Source: Skeletonema tropicum (Eukaryota; Bacillariophyta; Thalassiosirophyceae; Thalassiosirales; Thalassiosiraceae). From it: DNA of 64,000 nt. Position numbers and translations under genes: made by a program. How positions within the stretch are numbered: position 1 is the first letter of the stretch; each line of letters starts with the position of its first letter. This document shows, in pieces, positions 43,622-53,696 of the stretch. The DNA lies in assembly GCA_037178625.1 (NCBI GenBank), contig CM074134.1, positions 1 through 64,000 of the forward strand, in the 5' to 3' direction. The notes under the pieces were generated by a model. The model saw only the letters and a program-made list of their open reading frames with translations, was not told the origin of the DNA and made no database searches.

Positions 43622-44190
43622 CTACGTGTCACTGGTATTTTGAATTCTGGCCCGTTTGTGCCGGTGAAAGAGAAAAGCATCTGTGAATGGCTGAGAAGAC
43701 TCTTGAGTCGACTGAGAGCTACTTCTTTGTGAAGTAGATCTGCCACCTGTACTGTACAATAAATATGAAATTTGGTCATCCTTAAGTGACGACGCTGTTA
43801 TCGGGCCATTGTTGCTCTCATAGAGTGCTTGAATGGCAGCTAGTCCTGCTGAGCCGTTTGCCTTACAAACTGTTCTCCCGAATATTTGTGTGTAGTAGGT
43901 GCTTGGGTCTGGGCTTTTGTAGGATCCCGTCCCCCATAGTGATAGTTTCGTTGTTTCGATTTCCAAATTGAATCAGCTCGTTCTAGGATGTTTGATGGGG
44001 TTCTAGTGAATGCTTGGTGAGCCATTTTGGATGCGTTTGGAAATTTGGACTTGTCGATGTTGTGGAGTGTTTTGTAGTCGCCATTTGGAGGCGTGCCGTA
44101 TAGGAAGTAATTAATTGTAGGTCCGAAGAGTCCTAGTGGGCTGATTGCAAAAGGAAGTAGTTGCATGTTGTCTGAGAATAGCTCTTCCAT
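43622..44190 (-). pseudogene. Retroelement polymerase C-terminal relic, frameshifted
   Basis: Two overlapping minus-strand frames: 44190-43840 (LLPFAISPLGLFGPTINYFL, HNIDKSKFPNASKMAHQAF) and 43966-43622 (YTQIFGRTVCKANGSAGLAA). The P-F-x-I-x-P-x-G-x-x-G-P block is one I associate with polymerase C-termini of diatom and oomycete LINE-like elements. A frameshift between 43850 and 43960 joins them. Identification is moderate to weak. Confidence 0.45.
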
Positions 44191-44795
44191 GGAAAGCTGA
44201 TCGAGGAGCGAGGGTCATTGAAGGATTATATATAACAGAAATTTTAAAGTACGTCTGGTGGGTGGTGGGCCCTCAAGAGGCGACATTATCTACGCTAAGT
44301 GATAACGAACATGTGCTGCAGTATAGCTATTATTTCCGGTCATTGAAGGATTAGTAACGATTCCATGCCAAATGTTTGCTTCCATGCGATCCACCAATTC
44401 CACGACTAACCCCCACAATTTTGCTTATTTATCCCCACCCCAAAATATTAGCTTACTGAGCCTAAAATATTTATTCCCCCCTCATTGATTCCGTTGTAGC
44501 TGGAGGAAGCTGGAACTTTGAGTTACCCCCCAAATCTCAGACTAGCCAAATTCTTACAATTTCGGGGTCTTAGTTAATGGAATTGGATACCGTAAAAGGT
44601 GCGAATCAAGGCTTTTCGACATGTATGTGCATACTTACTTAGCCCTCAAAGAACAAGTTTGAGAACAAGTTTGAGATCGGTTTTGTCGTTGGGTCTTTCA
44701 AAAGCGTTACTCACTTTCGGTATCCCAGTCATTTTGAAATCTGCAACAGCTTTTTCTGAGGTTGTTGCATCACATCGATCGAATCGACGCGATAC
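44191..44795. other. Intergenic with dispersed repeat R3
   Basis: 44233-44335 matches 24787-24885. The rest is AT-rich without a gene. Confidence 0.6.
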
Positions 44796-44799
44796 TTAA

Positions 44800-45472
44800 C
44801 GCTATGTACCCCAGAGTGGCGGGAGGCAAAAAAAAATTTACTAACAAAAGTGCTAACAAACATGGCGTCCGATCCGATCACTATATTGGCAGCGCGTTTA
44901 GCATGTTATGTAATCAAGTTGAGCGACCAGTCGATGTTGTAATCGATTTAGCATGTCTTCTTTCGTCTGAAAGTAATCAATTTATAGTTTATACTCACAA
45001 TATTGACCTCAGCCTAATCAGTTTCCTACCTCACCAAAATCGGCCATAATTGCATATTTACTAGGGAAATTAAAGTAGCAAACTTTGGTGTGATAGTGTT
45101 CTTTGATGCAATTGGCTATAATCCGAGGTCAAAACACCATTGAACTACAAATTTAATGTAGTTTCCGAGTATCTTCACGCATATGTACTAAAAGGTGCTT
45201 TTACAAGTTTCCTACGTACCAACCATACATAGCCCATGGTTTTTTACTAGCAATTTTCACGTAGAAGCCGACACACCGTGAGACAGCAATACCCTTTCTA
45301 GCGGCTGTTGGCAATGGAACCACGGCATAATATTAGGCAGACTATTCACTACTACCCTACTGAGAATAATACTGCTCAAGGAATCATTAAAATCGGCCTA
45401 CTACAAGCGAAGTTTTGCTGGGTACTTGCCATAATTCAAAATAAGGACGAATAAGGACTGGGGTACATAGCG
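44800..45472. mobile_element. 673-bp TIR element with TTAA target sites
   Basis: Perfect 15-bp terminal inverted repeats (CGCTATGTACCCCAG at the left, its complement at the right), flanked by TTAA at 44796-44799 and 45473-45476. The TTAA duplication is the hallmark of piggyBac-type transposition. The interior has no transposase, so it is non-autonomous. Confidence 0.85.
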
Positions 45473-45476
45473 TTAA

Positions 45477-46703
45477 GGCCCCTCCTATTGAAACCGTACG
45501 TCCCGCTTTTTACGTCCCGCGTAACGGTCATATTTGATGAGGCGGGTCGTTTCTGTTACCCCCTCTCCTATTCAATCCAGGTCCGTCCGAAGAGCCCGCT
45601 GGGTCATCCCTACGAATTATCATTGGCACCGACTGTCGATTTAACCAGCCCACCATGGCGTCCATCCGCTGCCTATGCAGGTGGATCATTAGGTACTATG
45701 TAATGCTCACTACTTGCAGTAGTACTTGTTGTAGTATTTGTTGTTGCTTTAATAATTATCACAAGACTAGATAGGATAGTACTATATACATAAAATAATA
45801 CACATAAAAAATTATGCACATCAAATCATATCACATCGGAGGCTACCGCACTTATCAATGATATTCCGCCGCATGTAATGCAACAATCATCATTTTGACA
45901 ATTGCAGTTTGATTCGTCGTCTACAGACTTATTGATGTGTTATTTTATTGTTGTGTCATTATGATTTCATGCACATCTCAATGAAGTGGATTGGCGACTA
46001 GTTATTTCAATAATTACGACGTGGACGATGACATTCTACCGCAACTGCCTTGCTATAGACATCGCCTATATGTCTTTGCTCCTTATCTCACGAGATATCG
46101 ATAATATATTGCAAATGAGTGCTTATTTCATAGCCATTGCGGATGCCATGGTTATAACATAAAAATTTTTGGTGGAGATGTGCTTCACAGATTTCCCAGG
46201 AATACTGTGATTGAAGGCAGGCGGGTCGTATCGACCACACTACAGGTCTCGGTTAACTCTGCTCAGCACCAGGGCGGGAAGGTCGGCGGGTGGTGATCAT
46301 CGTGTCATCGCGTAGAAAGCTAGTGAGAGGATTTCGACACGCGGGCAACATTTTTGGTCAAGTCAGAGGACCCGTTTTGACGGTCGAGACTTTAGAGCTT
46401 CTACCGAAGACATTCCCTCTACATACCATAAAGTACCATATTCGTACATACTAGTACCACAAATCACTTTCAAACGCACTTGTCAACCTCCAACCAACAC
46501 TTCTTTATCCCAATCAACCTTCTGAATGCTATCGGTAGATGCGAGACCTGTAGTGTGGTATCGACGTGCCCACCAGTGTTGGTTGGTTGGTGGGTACAGA
46601 CAGACCAACCATGGCCGAACAACCCGCCTTTGACCGTTTATTTTGCCGTTATGACCGTTAAGCGGGACGGAGGGCGGGACGTATTTTTTCAATAGGAGGG
46701 GCC
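45477..46703. mobile_element. 1.2-kb TIR element with TAA target sites (PIF/Harbinger-like)
   Basis: The left end GGCCCCTCCTATTGAAA and the right end are inverted copies, and similarity continues into ACGTCCCGC and AACGGTCATA. TAA precedes (45474-45476) and follows (46704-46706). The 3-bp TAA duplication and GGC start fit PIF/Harbinger. An inner inverted pair (ACCACACTACAGGTCTCG near 46236 and its complement near 46540) adds a second foldback. No transposase is visible. Confidence 0.8.
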
Positions 46704-47713
46704 TAATGAAATCTGAAATCTGAATCATTTCCTTCGCTGCTCTCATACTTAACTAACGACATAACTTTGATGCGCAGCAAACACTCTTCTAAGCCAATGC
46801 TGATGCTGGATGCGCTGGACACATGATCTGGCCCAGTGTCTATGTGAAGCTGAAGCTTGCACTTGCAACCAGCCCAAATTGCGCCCCATCGAGAATCGAG
46901 AACCTCAAGGCTGCAGCATCGATGGTACATACCCAGTCCGCATAAGCAGTAGTATTTTACGTCTATACAATCATTATTAATCATAATGAGCCAATTGAAG
47001 CTGATCTTGCACATATCGGCGCCATTAGACACGGTATGGTAGTTGAATATGGAGCTGGTGCTCATCCCAATTTTTGACTTCTTCATCAGGACACCTACGA
47101 GGTCGTAGCATCGCTGACACAAGCAATGTATGCATGAAAAGTATGACTTAACTTTGATTCTATCAAAAGAAAACTTCGCTGGCCACTAGAAGTTGATCAA
47201 ACTCATAATTACACCATTAGATACGATTTGGTGGTTGGGTGGGAGCTGGCAAGAAGCCCAAATTGCACACCATCAGTTATCATACGAGGGTGCAGCATCG
47301 ATGGTAGATGCCCAGTTCGCAGGAACATTTGTACTTTACGTCTATATTATTATAATCAATCATAGTGGGCCACTTGAAGTTGATCTTCCACACACGACGC
47401 CATTAGATACGGTATGGTAGTTGAATGTGGCTGGTATGGTGGCCATCCAAATTCGACTTCATCAGGCCACCTATTCTCCCGCCATAACCAAATCGCGGAC
47501 TTTCCTTGATTACATCTGCTTGCTAATTCAGCGAAAGAACTTCTGCTCCTTCTATCTTTATCTCGATCGCTGTATTGCTCAATTGAAGATCGCTTCATGC
47601 ATATACTTGTAGAGCTATTCTTGAGAAGTCTGAAAAGTTGCCTCATATGGTCAAAACTTTGTTGAGCATTTAAAAGAAACGACTAGAATGAAGGACGTCG
47701 CTGCATCTTCCGC
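46704..47713. other. Repeat-rich, no gene
   Basis: The imperfect tandem repeats of the next entry fill most of it. Short frames on either strand show no family features. Confidence 0.5.
46906..47450. repeat. Imperfect tandem repeats, period about 375 bp
   Basis: GCAGCATCGATGGTA-AT-CCCAGT-CGCA...TACGTCTAT...AT-AATCAT occurs at about 46914 and 47292. The following GCCATTAGA-ACGGTATGGTAGTTGAAT occurs at about 47021 and 47399, with a third, more diverged part at 47186-47260. Confidence 0.7.
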
Positions 47714-48163
47714 TCATACAAATGCATCTGATTCTGATGATTGAGTACTCTGCGACATTCGTTGTTGTGGAGGTGTAGGTTGAAGATCATTCAAATTGAT
47801 TTTCTTGACCTTGCTGGAGATGTTCTGTCTTTTTTTATGGTGAGATCTCCTCACACAACTTGACGTGCCCTTGACGAAGACAAAGGGCAGCGGCGGAGGA
47901 GTAGAATCAGAGTCAGCGTCAAGTCTCTTATGATCCCTATGAGACGTGAACGATGATTCAGCTTTGGCCTTGGCCTGAGCGCGTGATCCAAAGCGAAATT
48001 GCTCGAAATGCCCATGATACCTACTACTACCACTAGCTTCTAGATAGAAAGCTGCTGCATCTGCATTCAAACGTCGAAAGGCTTGACCATCAAATTCTGA
48101 TACAGCTTCACGGTCGGGGATGTGGGAGTTGCATTTCTGAATCTGGCTAACATAAGCATACAT
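47714..48163 (-). pseudogene. Unknown family copy B, C-terminally truncated
   Basis: 149 codons. From residue ~10 it aligns with the middle of copy C: CNSHIPDREAV, FDGQAFRRLN, YLEASGSSRYHGHFEQ, FGSRAQAKAKAE, PPLPFVFVKG, SKVKKINLNDLQ, MSQSTQSSESD. It ends at a TGA just after that point, so the conserved C-terminal block (LRKMC...FTEIPP) is absent, and its first ~90 residues are missing too. Probably a truncated duplicate. Confidence 0.65.
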
Positions 48164-48411
48164 ACCGAGGACAAACTGCTACCGAGGACGAGGACCCAGG
48201 CCAAGGCTGTTGCTGTTGTGATGTGGAATATGTTGTACGGAATGCTGATTGAGCAGAACCATTGAAGGATTAGAAAAGACAGTAATAAGTTGACTGAACT
48301 AGAGATACCTAGACTGCACTCCTCTTATTACCTAAAATGGGCAAGTTCAGATCCAGCTTGCCCAGTAAACAGCTCCTGAATACCATCCTAAACTAATCAC
48401 TTATTTATCTT

Positions 48412-48435
48412 AAAAAAAAAAAAAAAAAAAAAAAA
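48412..48435 (+). repeat. A24 homopolymer
   Basis: Twenty-four consecutive A, following TTATTTATCTT. Could be the poly(A) tail of a retroposed sequence, but no upstream gene or target duplication was found. Confidence 0.9.
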
Positions 48436-48789
48436 TAAGTTGCGAACTGTCCGATCACAGTTAAGGCCACTTTTTTCGGCCCCACAGTGGCCATTTTGAG
48501 CTATGTGGCCGAAGAAAAGTCCGAAGTTCTTGACAATCATGGATTAGTGGTTCTGTGCCAACATACTGAGTCCACCGTAGCACGCCATCCCGGCAATTTT
48601 TTCAGGCTGTGGCTTCAACAAATTTGGGGGCGAGAAAAGGGGAGAAAAAAAGAGGAGAAAACTCGCCGGCACAAACATCCATGGCCGGCGGAGACGTCGA
48701 CGCTCCGGAGAGGGTACTTATCATCGAAGTCATTACAGTGCACTGGTGAGTCCTTTGGCATTATCTATCACACAAGCGTCAAGCCAGGT

Positions 48790-49200
48790 TGGTGACGATT
48801 CCGATGTAGATGATGAGGAGCTGACAGAATGGCGGCAGCCGCTGCGGATGATAATATGATGTCGACGGAGTATTATGAGCATTTGATGGGGTGGCTTGTT
48901 GAGACGGATCAGGTGGATGTGAAGGCGGGTGAGGAGGTTTCTGTTTCTTCGTATTGGACGAATGAAATTTCATGGTGATTGGTTGAGAAAATTTTGATTT
49001 AGAGAGAGAGAGGCATGGCTGATAAATAATGAAGAGCTCGGTGCAAGTAAGTATCTCATTGGCGACATAATCATAATGATGTGTACATTCTTGTGCGTGA
49101 CAAGTTGCAAGACTGCACCAAAACTTCTTTACTTTGTACGAGCTTGCTGCAAAAGTAAAGACTGTGCAATACAGTGGAACACTACTCTCCTACATGCTTG
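48790..49200 (+). repeat. Segmental duplication, copy 1
   Basis: Matches 52450-52785 on the same strand, sharing GATGGGGTGGCTT-TTGAGACGG, GCGGGTGAGGAGGTTTCTGT, GAAGAGCTCGGTGCAAG and GACAAGTTGCAAGACTGC-like blocks with indels. Contains a 49-codon frame. Confidence 0.8.
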
Positions 49201-49675
49201 TACAGAATGAAAAAATATCTATTGATGAATGGACATGACTAATGTTCCCTTATGCTATCTCGATCGCTATCGCTATCTGAAGAAATCTAATCTACCCAAA
49301 AGGGCTGATTGTGCCGATTAAAAAGGCTCAGTCAAGCCAATCACTCGATAATCATATTTTGACTTGTAGTGATATGAAGAAGCCGAAAGCGAAGGATCAG
49401 CTAATATTATGAGAAGACGACATTAAGAAGTAGAAGGCAAAGGAACACGATAAGTCGTAGGATAGGTCGTGTGTACTTATTGGACGCAGTACTTTGATCT
49501 AATCTAAACCATTATCAATTGCTGATGCTAAAGAAACACAAGATTCCACTTCACTCCGTACCTGGTTATGTATCTATAGTTGGATATCCGAGACTCGTTG
49601 ATTTGTTGCCCCTCATCTCTGATCTCCAAGTCCAAGAATCTACTTCATCGTGTAATTCGTATTCCAACTTGGACT

Positions 49676-50734
49676 TTAATCTCCAAGAATCTTCTTCGTT
49701 GCGTATGATTCGGAGAATCTACTTCGACTCCGACGTGTGTAATTCGTATTCGGATCGTTGGTCGATTGCTGAACAGTTTGAGTTTGCGAGCGAGCAATGC
49801 CATAAGTAAGTATCTGCGAGAATTCAGGGGGGATCTCAGTGAAGTTAGGGTCTCTAGGGCTGATTGGGTTGTTGCGGCTTAAATGATACTCAATTAAGAC
49901 CTTCTTGATTTGAGCTCTCGGCGGTGGAGAAGTACCTTGTTCAGCAGATTGAACGATATCCCTGCACATTTTTCGTAGCTGAACCGTCGCTGCATCTTCT
50001 GCACTTCTTCCATGATTTCTTGGCCTTGATGCCAGTCTCTGAAGTGATGCAAATGGATCCGATTCTGATGATTGAGTACCCAAAGACATTCGTCGTCGCG
50101 GTGGAGGTTTAAGGTCATTCAAATTGATGCCCATGCCCTTGCTGAAGATGTTCTGTCTTTTTAGAGGGTGAGATCTCCTCACACAACGTAACATGTCCTT
50201 GACGAAGGCAAAGGGCAGCGGTGGAGGTGGAGGAGCAGAATCAGCGTCATGTCTCTTATGATCCCATTGAGACGCAGACGCAGACGAAGATTCAGCTTTG
50301 GCCTTGGCCTGATCGCGTGATCCAAAGGGAAGTTGCTCGAAATGCCCATGATGTCTACTACTACCACTAGCTTCTAGATAGAGAGCTGCTGCATTTGCTG
50401 CATTGAAACTCAAACGTCGAAAGGATTGACCGTCACATTCTAATACAGCTTCACGGTGGGAGATGTGGGAGTTGGTTTTTCTGGATTGTCTCTTTGTCTT
50501 TGTCCGCTTTACGTCTTTGTCTTCGGCATAGCTACTGCTACTGCTGCGGTGCATTCTTAATTCCCGCAAAGCCGCTGCTAGTGACTGCTGCTGCGATTGC
50601 GAGACTGTTGCAGTTGACCTTTCATTTTCACGTGGCGTTGCAGCTGCTGTCCTTCTATTCTCGTAGGGGAGGCCTCCTCCGCCTTTGCTCTCTTGTTGTT
50701 GCTGGCGTTGCATTGCTGAATCTAGCATGCGCAT
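49676..50734 (-). CDS. Unknown family copy C, apparently complete
   Basis: 352 aa, ATG at 50734. The protein is rich in Ser, Arg and Gln and has no membrane segment. Conserved blocks shared with copies A, B and D are ENERSTATVSQ, AALRELRMHRSSSS, FEQLPFGSRDQAKAK, RRSHPLKRQN, LNDLKPPPRRRMS, QLRKMCRDIVQSAEQGT, RAQIKKVLIEYHLSRN, SPRDPNFTEIPPEFSQIL and RRSRSRFSESYATKKILGD. The C-terminal ~110 residues are the most conserved and probably form the functional domain, which I do not recognise. No known motif for catalysis or metal binding is seen. Confidence 0.75.
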   Translation of the reverse strand: MRMLDSAMQRQQQQESKGGGGLPYENRRTAAATPRENERSTATVSQSQQQSLAAALRELRMHRSSSSSYAEDKDVKRTKTKRQSRKTNSHISHREAVLECDGQSFRRLSFNAANAAALYLEASGSSRHHGHFEQLPFGSRDQAKAKAESSSASASQWDHKRHDADSAPPPPPLPFAFVKDMLRCVRRSHPLKRQNIFSKGMGINLNDLKPPPRRRMSLGTQSSESDPFASLQRLASRPRNHGRSAEDAATVQLRKMCRDIVQSAEQGTSPPPRAQIKKVLIEYHLSRNNPISPRDPNFTEIPPEFSQILTYGIARSQTQTVQQSTNDPNTNYTRRSRSRFSESYATKKILGD

Positions 50735-51144
50735 GCGCGTACCGGTACCGACTACCGGTTACGAATTCTGCTAAAGCTAAAGCACAGAGGCTGTTGCTGT
50801 TGCGATTGCGATAGATGTGCTAATTGTGATTGTGATTTTGAGCAGAACCAATTGAAGGATTATAAAGCGATGGAAAGGATGCTATGTTAAAATTTCTGTT
50901 ATATTATTATTATTGCTTGTTAAATGCACACTGTCACTGTTTACGTGCTGAAAGAGGCTCGCTGGAAAAGTGTTTCTATTTTCTACCAGGGCACATTTCT
51001 ATGTAATCACGTGTTGCATCACGGGAACCGTTGCATGCACAAGTAGGTAAAGCTTCGACTGATTGTCTAGCTTATTCCGGAAATCTGAGGAGCTCTAACG
51101 TAGGTAGAGTGTGTAACGTTGTACGTGGTGGGCGTGGGTAGAGT
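50735..51144. other. Upstream region of copy C
   Basis: The segment GAGCAGAACCA-TTGAAGGATTA (50842-50865) recurs upstream of copy B (48252-48275), which shows that flanking DNA was duplicated together with the gene. Confidence 0.6.
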
Positions 51145-52005
51145 GTGTCCCGTTGTGCGTGGGCAGACCGGCAGAACCTTCTTCCATCCCACGCAAGAGA
51201 CGTTGAACGGTATTTGCAAAATCTCATTTCACGACTTTCACTTCAGAAAGCGTTCATTATGTATTATTTTATCGCGCGTTTCCATGACACTGTCATCACA
51301 CAGCTGGGAGATGACGACATTAAGTCAAACGAGTTTGCAGCAAACGGAGCTAAAATCGAGCCCGCCCTACGCATCTACCCCGGATCAAACCATATGTATG
51401 TGCATATAACAAATGAGGATCTTGACCAAGCGAGGCAACGGACTCTTTGCAAGTGCTTGAACTTGAAAGTCAAACTCAGAAAGGATGGGCGGGAGAGGAG
51501 GTGAAAATGGGATGGAAAGAAGGTATGGACTGTGTCGGTTGACGGCGTCGAGTGGGTGGAGTTCGAGCACTACCCAACAACCGACACCAAAGCAAGGACC
51601 TTCAAGCTCAAACCACAAGAATTTTCGGCTACAATCAAGTTCCCTCTGACTGAAACTATACTACAACCTTGGGCAACGCCAAGGTCAAACAGGTTCCTGT
51701 CAACTCTAACATAGCAACAACAGGTCACAAGCTGCAGGGAATGTCCAAGGACGTCCTCACTTCAATGACTGGAATTATAGATGCGTGAACTGGGTCTACG
51801 TTGTCTTGTCGAGGGTGAGAACACTAGCACTAGCTGGACTCTCTATCTAATGAAAATGAAACCCTTCGACCTGGAACGCAGCTTCAATGTCCCTCAGGAT
51901 CTCATTCGCTTCGAGCAACGATTGAAGGCCAACAAAGAACGTCCAATTCTCGACATTTTGGGTTACCAATCAAATGCAGAGATGGAAACGATGCAGATGC
52001 AGTGA
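51145..52005 (+). pseudogene. PIF1-like helicase relic from a mobile element
   Basis: Successive frames read VWTVSVDGVEWVEFEH and TFKLKPQEFSATIKFPL, then (51711-51740) IATTGHKLQGMSKDVL. After a frame change come WNYRCVNWVYVVLSRVRT and (51850-52005) MKPFDLERSFNVPQDLIRFE with KANKERPILD. T-x-H-K-x-Q-G and W-V-Y-V-V-L-S-R-V are the C-terminal helicase motifs of PIF1-like/Helitron proteins. At least three frameshifts or stops are present and the N-terminal Walker region is missing, so it is inactive. Confidence 0.6.
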
Positions 52006-53008
52006 AGAGTTTAAGTCATCTAAAAGTAATGATAATGAGAAAGAATTCATAGAGAAATAAAGAAGAAGCTGCTTAGCAGAATATGACAGGAAACAAGTTC
52101 TTAATACCGCTCTTATTTGTGCAGAAAGAGTACGATATTTCGTGCAGCAAAGAATAGAAGCACGAAAGCCGGGAGAAGCTTGCCCCGCCGCCGCGCGCCA
52201 ATATATGTAAATACGGTACCTGAGGCTTTGATGCACACTTCGTAGAGACATCATTTTTTAGTAAGTACTGGGTGCAACCCTGAGTTGAGGCTTTTAGATG
52301 CACAACGTCGTTCTTAAGTACAGAGCAGATGGTACTCATTTTCCTAACTTGCCCTTTGACCCACCATTAAATACCTCTCGCTCGGTACTTTGATTGCCAT
52401 AACTTTTGCAATCCTTCTTCCATGGACAGGATACACTTTGCCTGTCTTTCCGATGTCGAGTCGTAGTATTATGATTATGAGCATTGATGGGGTGGCTTAT
52501 TGAGACGGATCAGGTGGATGGGAAGGCGGGTGAGGAGGTTTCTGTTTCTTCGTATTCGACGAATGAAATTTCACGGACAGGAAATTTCATGGTAATGATG
52601 ATTTGGATTTGGAGGCATGGCTGATAAATGAAGAGCTCGGTGCAAGAATCCATTATCGATGGCGATAACATCCTTGCGCGTGGCAAGTTGCAAGACTGCG
52701 CCAAATCTTTTTTACTCCGTACGAGCTTGCTGCAAAACTAAAGACTGTGCAATACAACAGTGTAACACTACTCTCTTGTTGCATCGATTCTCTCAGGACA
52801 TGAACATGCGTATCGTACTCGTTCATTTTAAGTCGTAGCTGAATTTGTGCTTTTGCTTTTGCTCTTGGTAAAAGTAAAAAGTTGGTGTGTGATTGAACTC
52901 TTGTCTCCGGCATATGGTAAATATGCTCCAGTGCTCCTCTGCTCTCTGCTCATTTCGCCCGGTCGCATTGATTGCTTTGCTTGATATAAAAATAGCCTCA
53001 AATAAAGT
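52006..53008. other. Intergenic with duplicated segment
   Basis: Mostly the second copy of the 48.8-kb duplication (52450-52785). No gene. Confidence 0.5.
52450..52785 (+). repeat. Segmental duplication, copy 2
   Basis: Counterpart of 48790-49200 with about 80-90% matching by eye and several indels. The 49-codon frame of copy 1 is broken here. Confidence 0.75.
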
Positions 53009-53520
53009 TTTGTCCCTACTACTACTATTGTATCATTTCTCCTCGCCCTTGCTCACATCATCACCTCTTCACAGCGCTCATCAAGTCAAAGACTGGACCT
53101 TGGATCGTCGTGCTTGTCATCGCTCTGTCCTTCTCTGTGCTCAAGAAATACAGTGAGGTGGTCTGATGCAACCCTCCAGACAACAACAGAGATCTGTTTA
53201 GGATTAGGATCTCCTTTCAGCTACTGTGTTTGAATACCATCTCTGCAGATTGAGAGGTGCCACTCAGACAACGTGGTCAACAGACGCTTTATTGTAGACC
53301 TTCTCCCCTGTGCAGAAGCTCAAGCTATTACTATTACTATTATCCACGACCACGAAACTGAGATGTTAGCGACTCTCTATCTCACCCGAATATCATCAAG
53401 CTTCACGGTGTAGTTGATAGCCACTACGACGCCTTTCTCCACAGTGCATCCGAGTTCTTCATCGTCTTGGAGGAGCGAGATAGTACTTTGGCAGATAAAA
53501 TCAAAAAGAACCAATTAAAA
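53009..53520 (+). pseudogene. Kinase-gene relic 1
   Basis: 53020-53130 matches the inverse of 61197-61310. 53320-53500 matches the kinase relic at 56090-56260: HETEMLATL is followed by a 2-base insertion, then the HPN-IIKLHGV-type region, DAFLHSASEFFIVLE and STLADKI in shifted frame. It has no ATP-binding loop and no catalytic loop. A fragment only. Confidence 0.6.
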
Positions 53521-53696
53521 ATAAATCATATCAAAAGAAGAAGTACAATAATTGCTAAGTATAATGGTGAATAGCGTTACTACCCATAGCAGCAATTCAA
53601 TCAAGATCAAGCAAATCAAATCAAATCAAGTTCACATTGCCATCAGTCAAAGTCAAAGCATTCGTCATAGGATGACTCTATTCATCTTCATCGTAA

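Larger units (their letters stand above)
48164..49675. other. Intergenic with duplicated segment and A-tract
   Basis: Contains an A24 run (48412-48435) and a segment 48790-49200 duplicated at 52450-52785. A short frame within it (49 codons from 48830) looks like the relic of a gene. Confidence 0.5.

Noticed and set aside
45488..45703. 71-codon frame inside the TAA-flanked element
   Set aside because: Its first codons are the TIR itself; no transposase motif.
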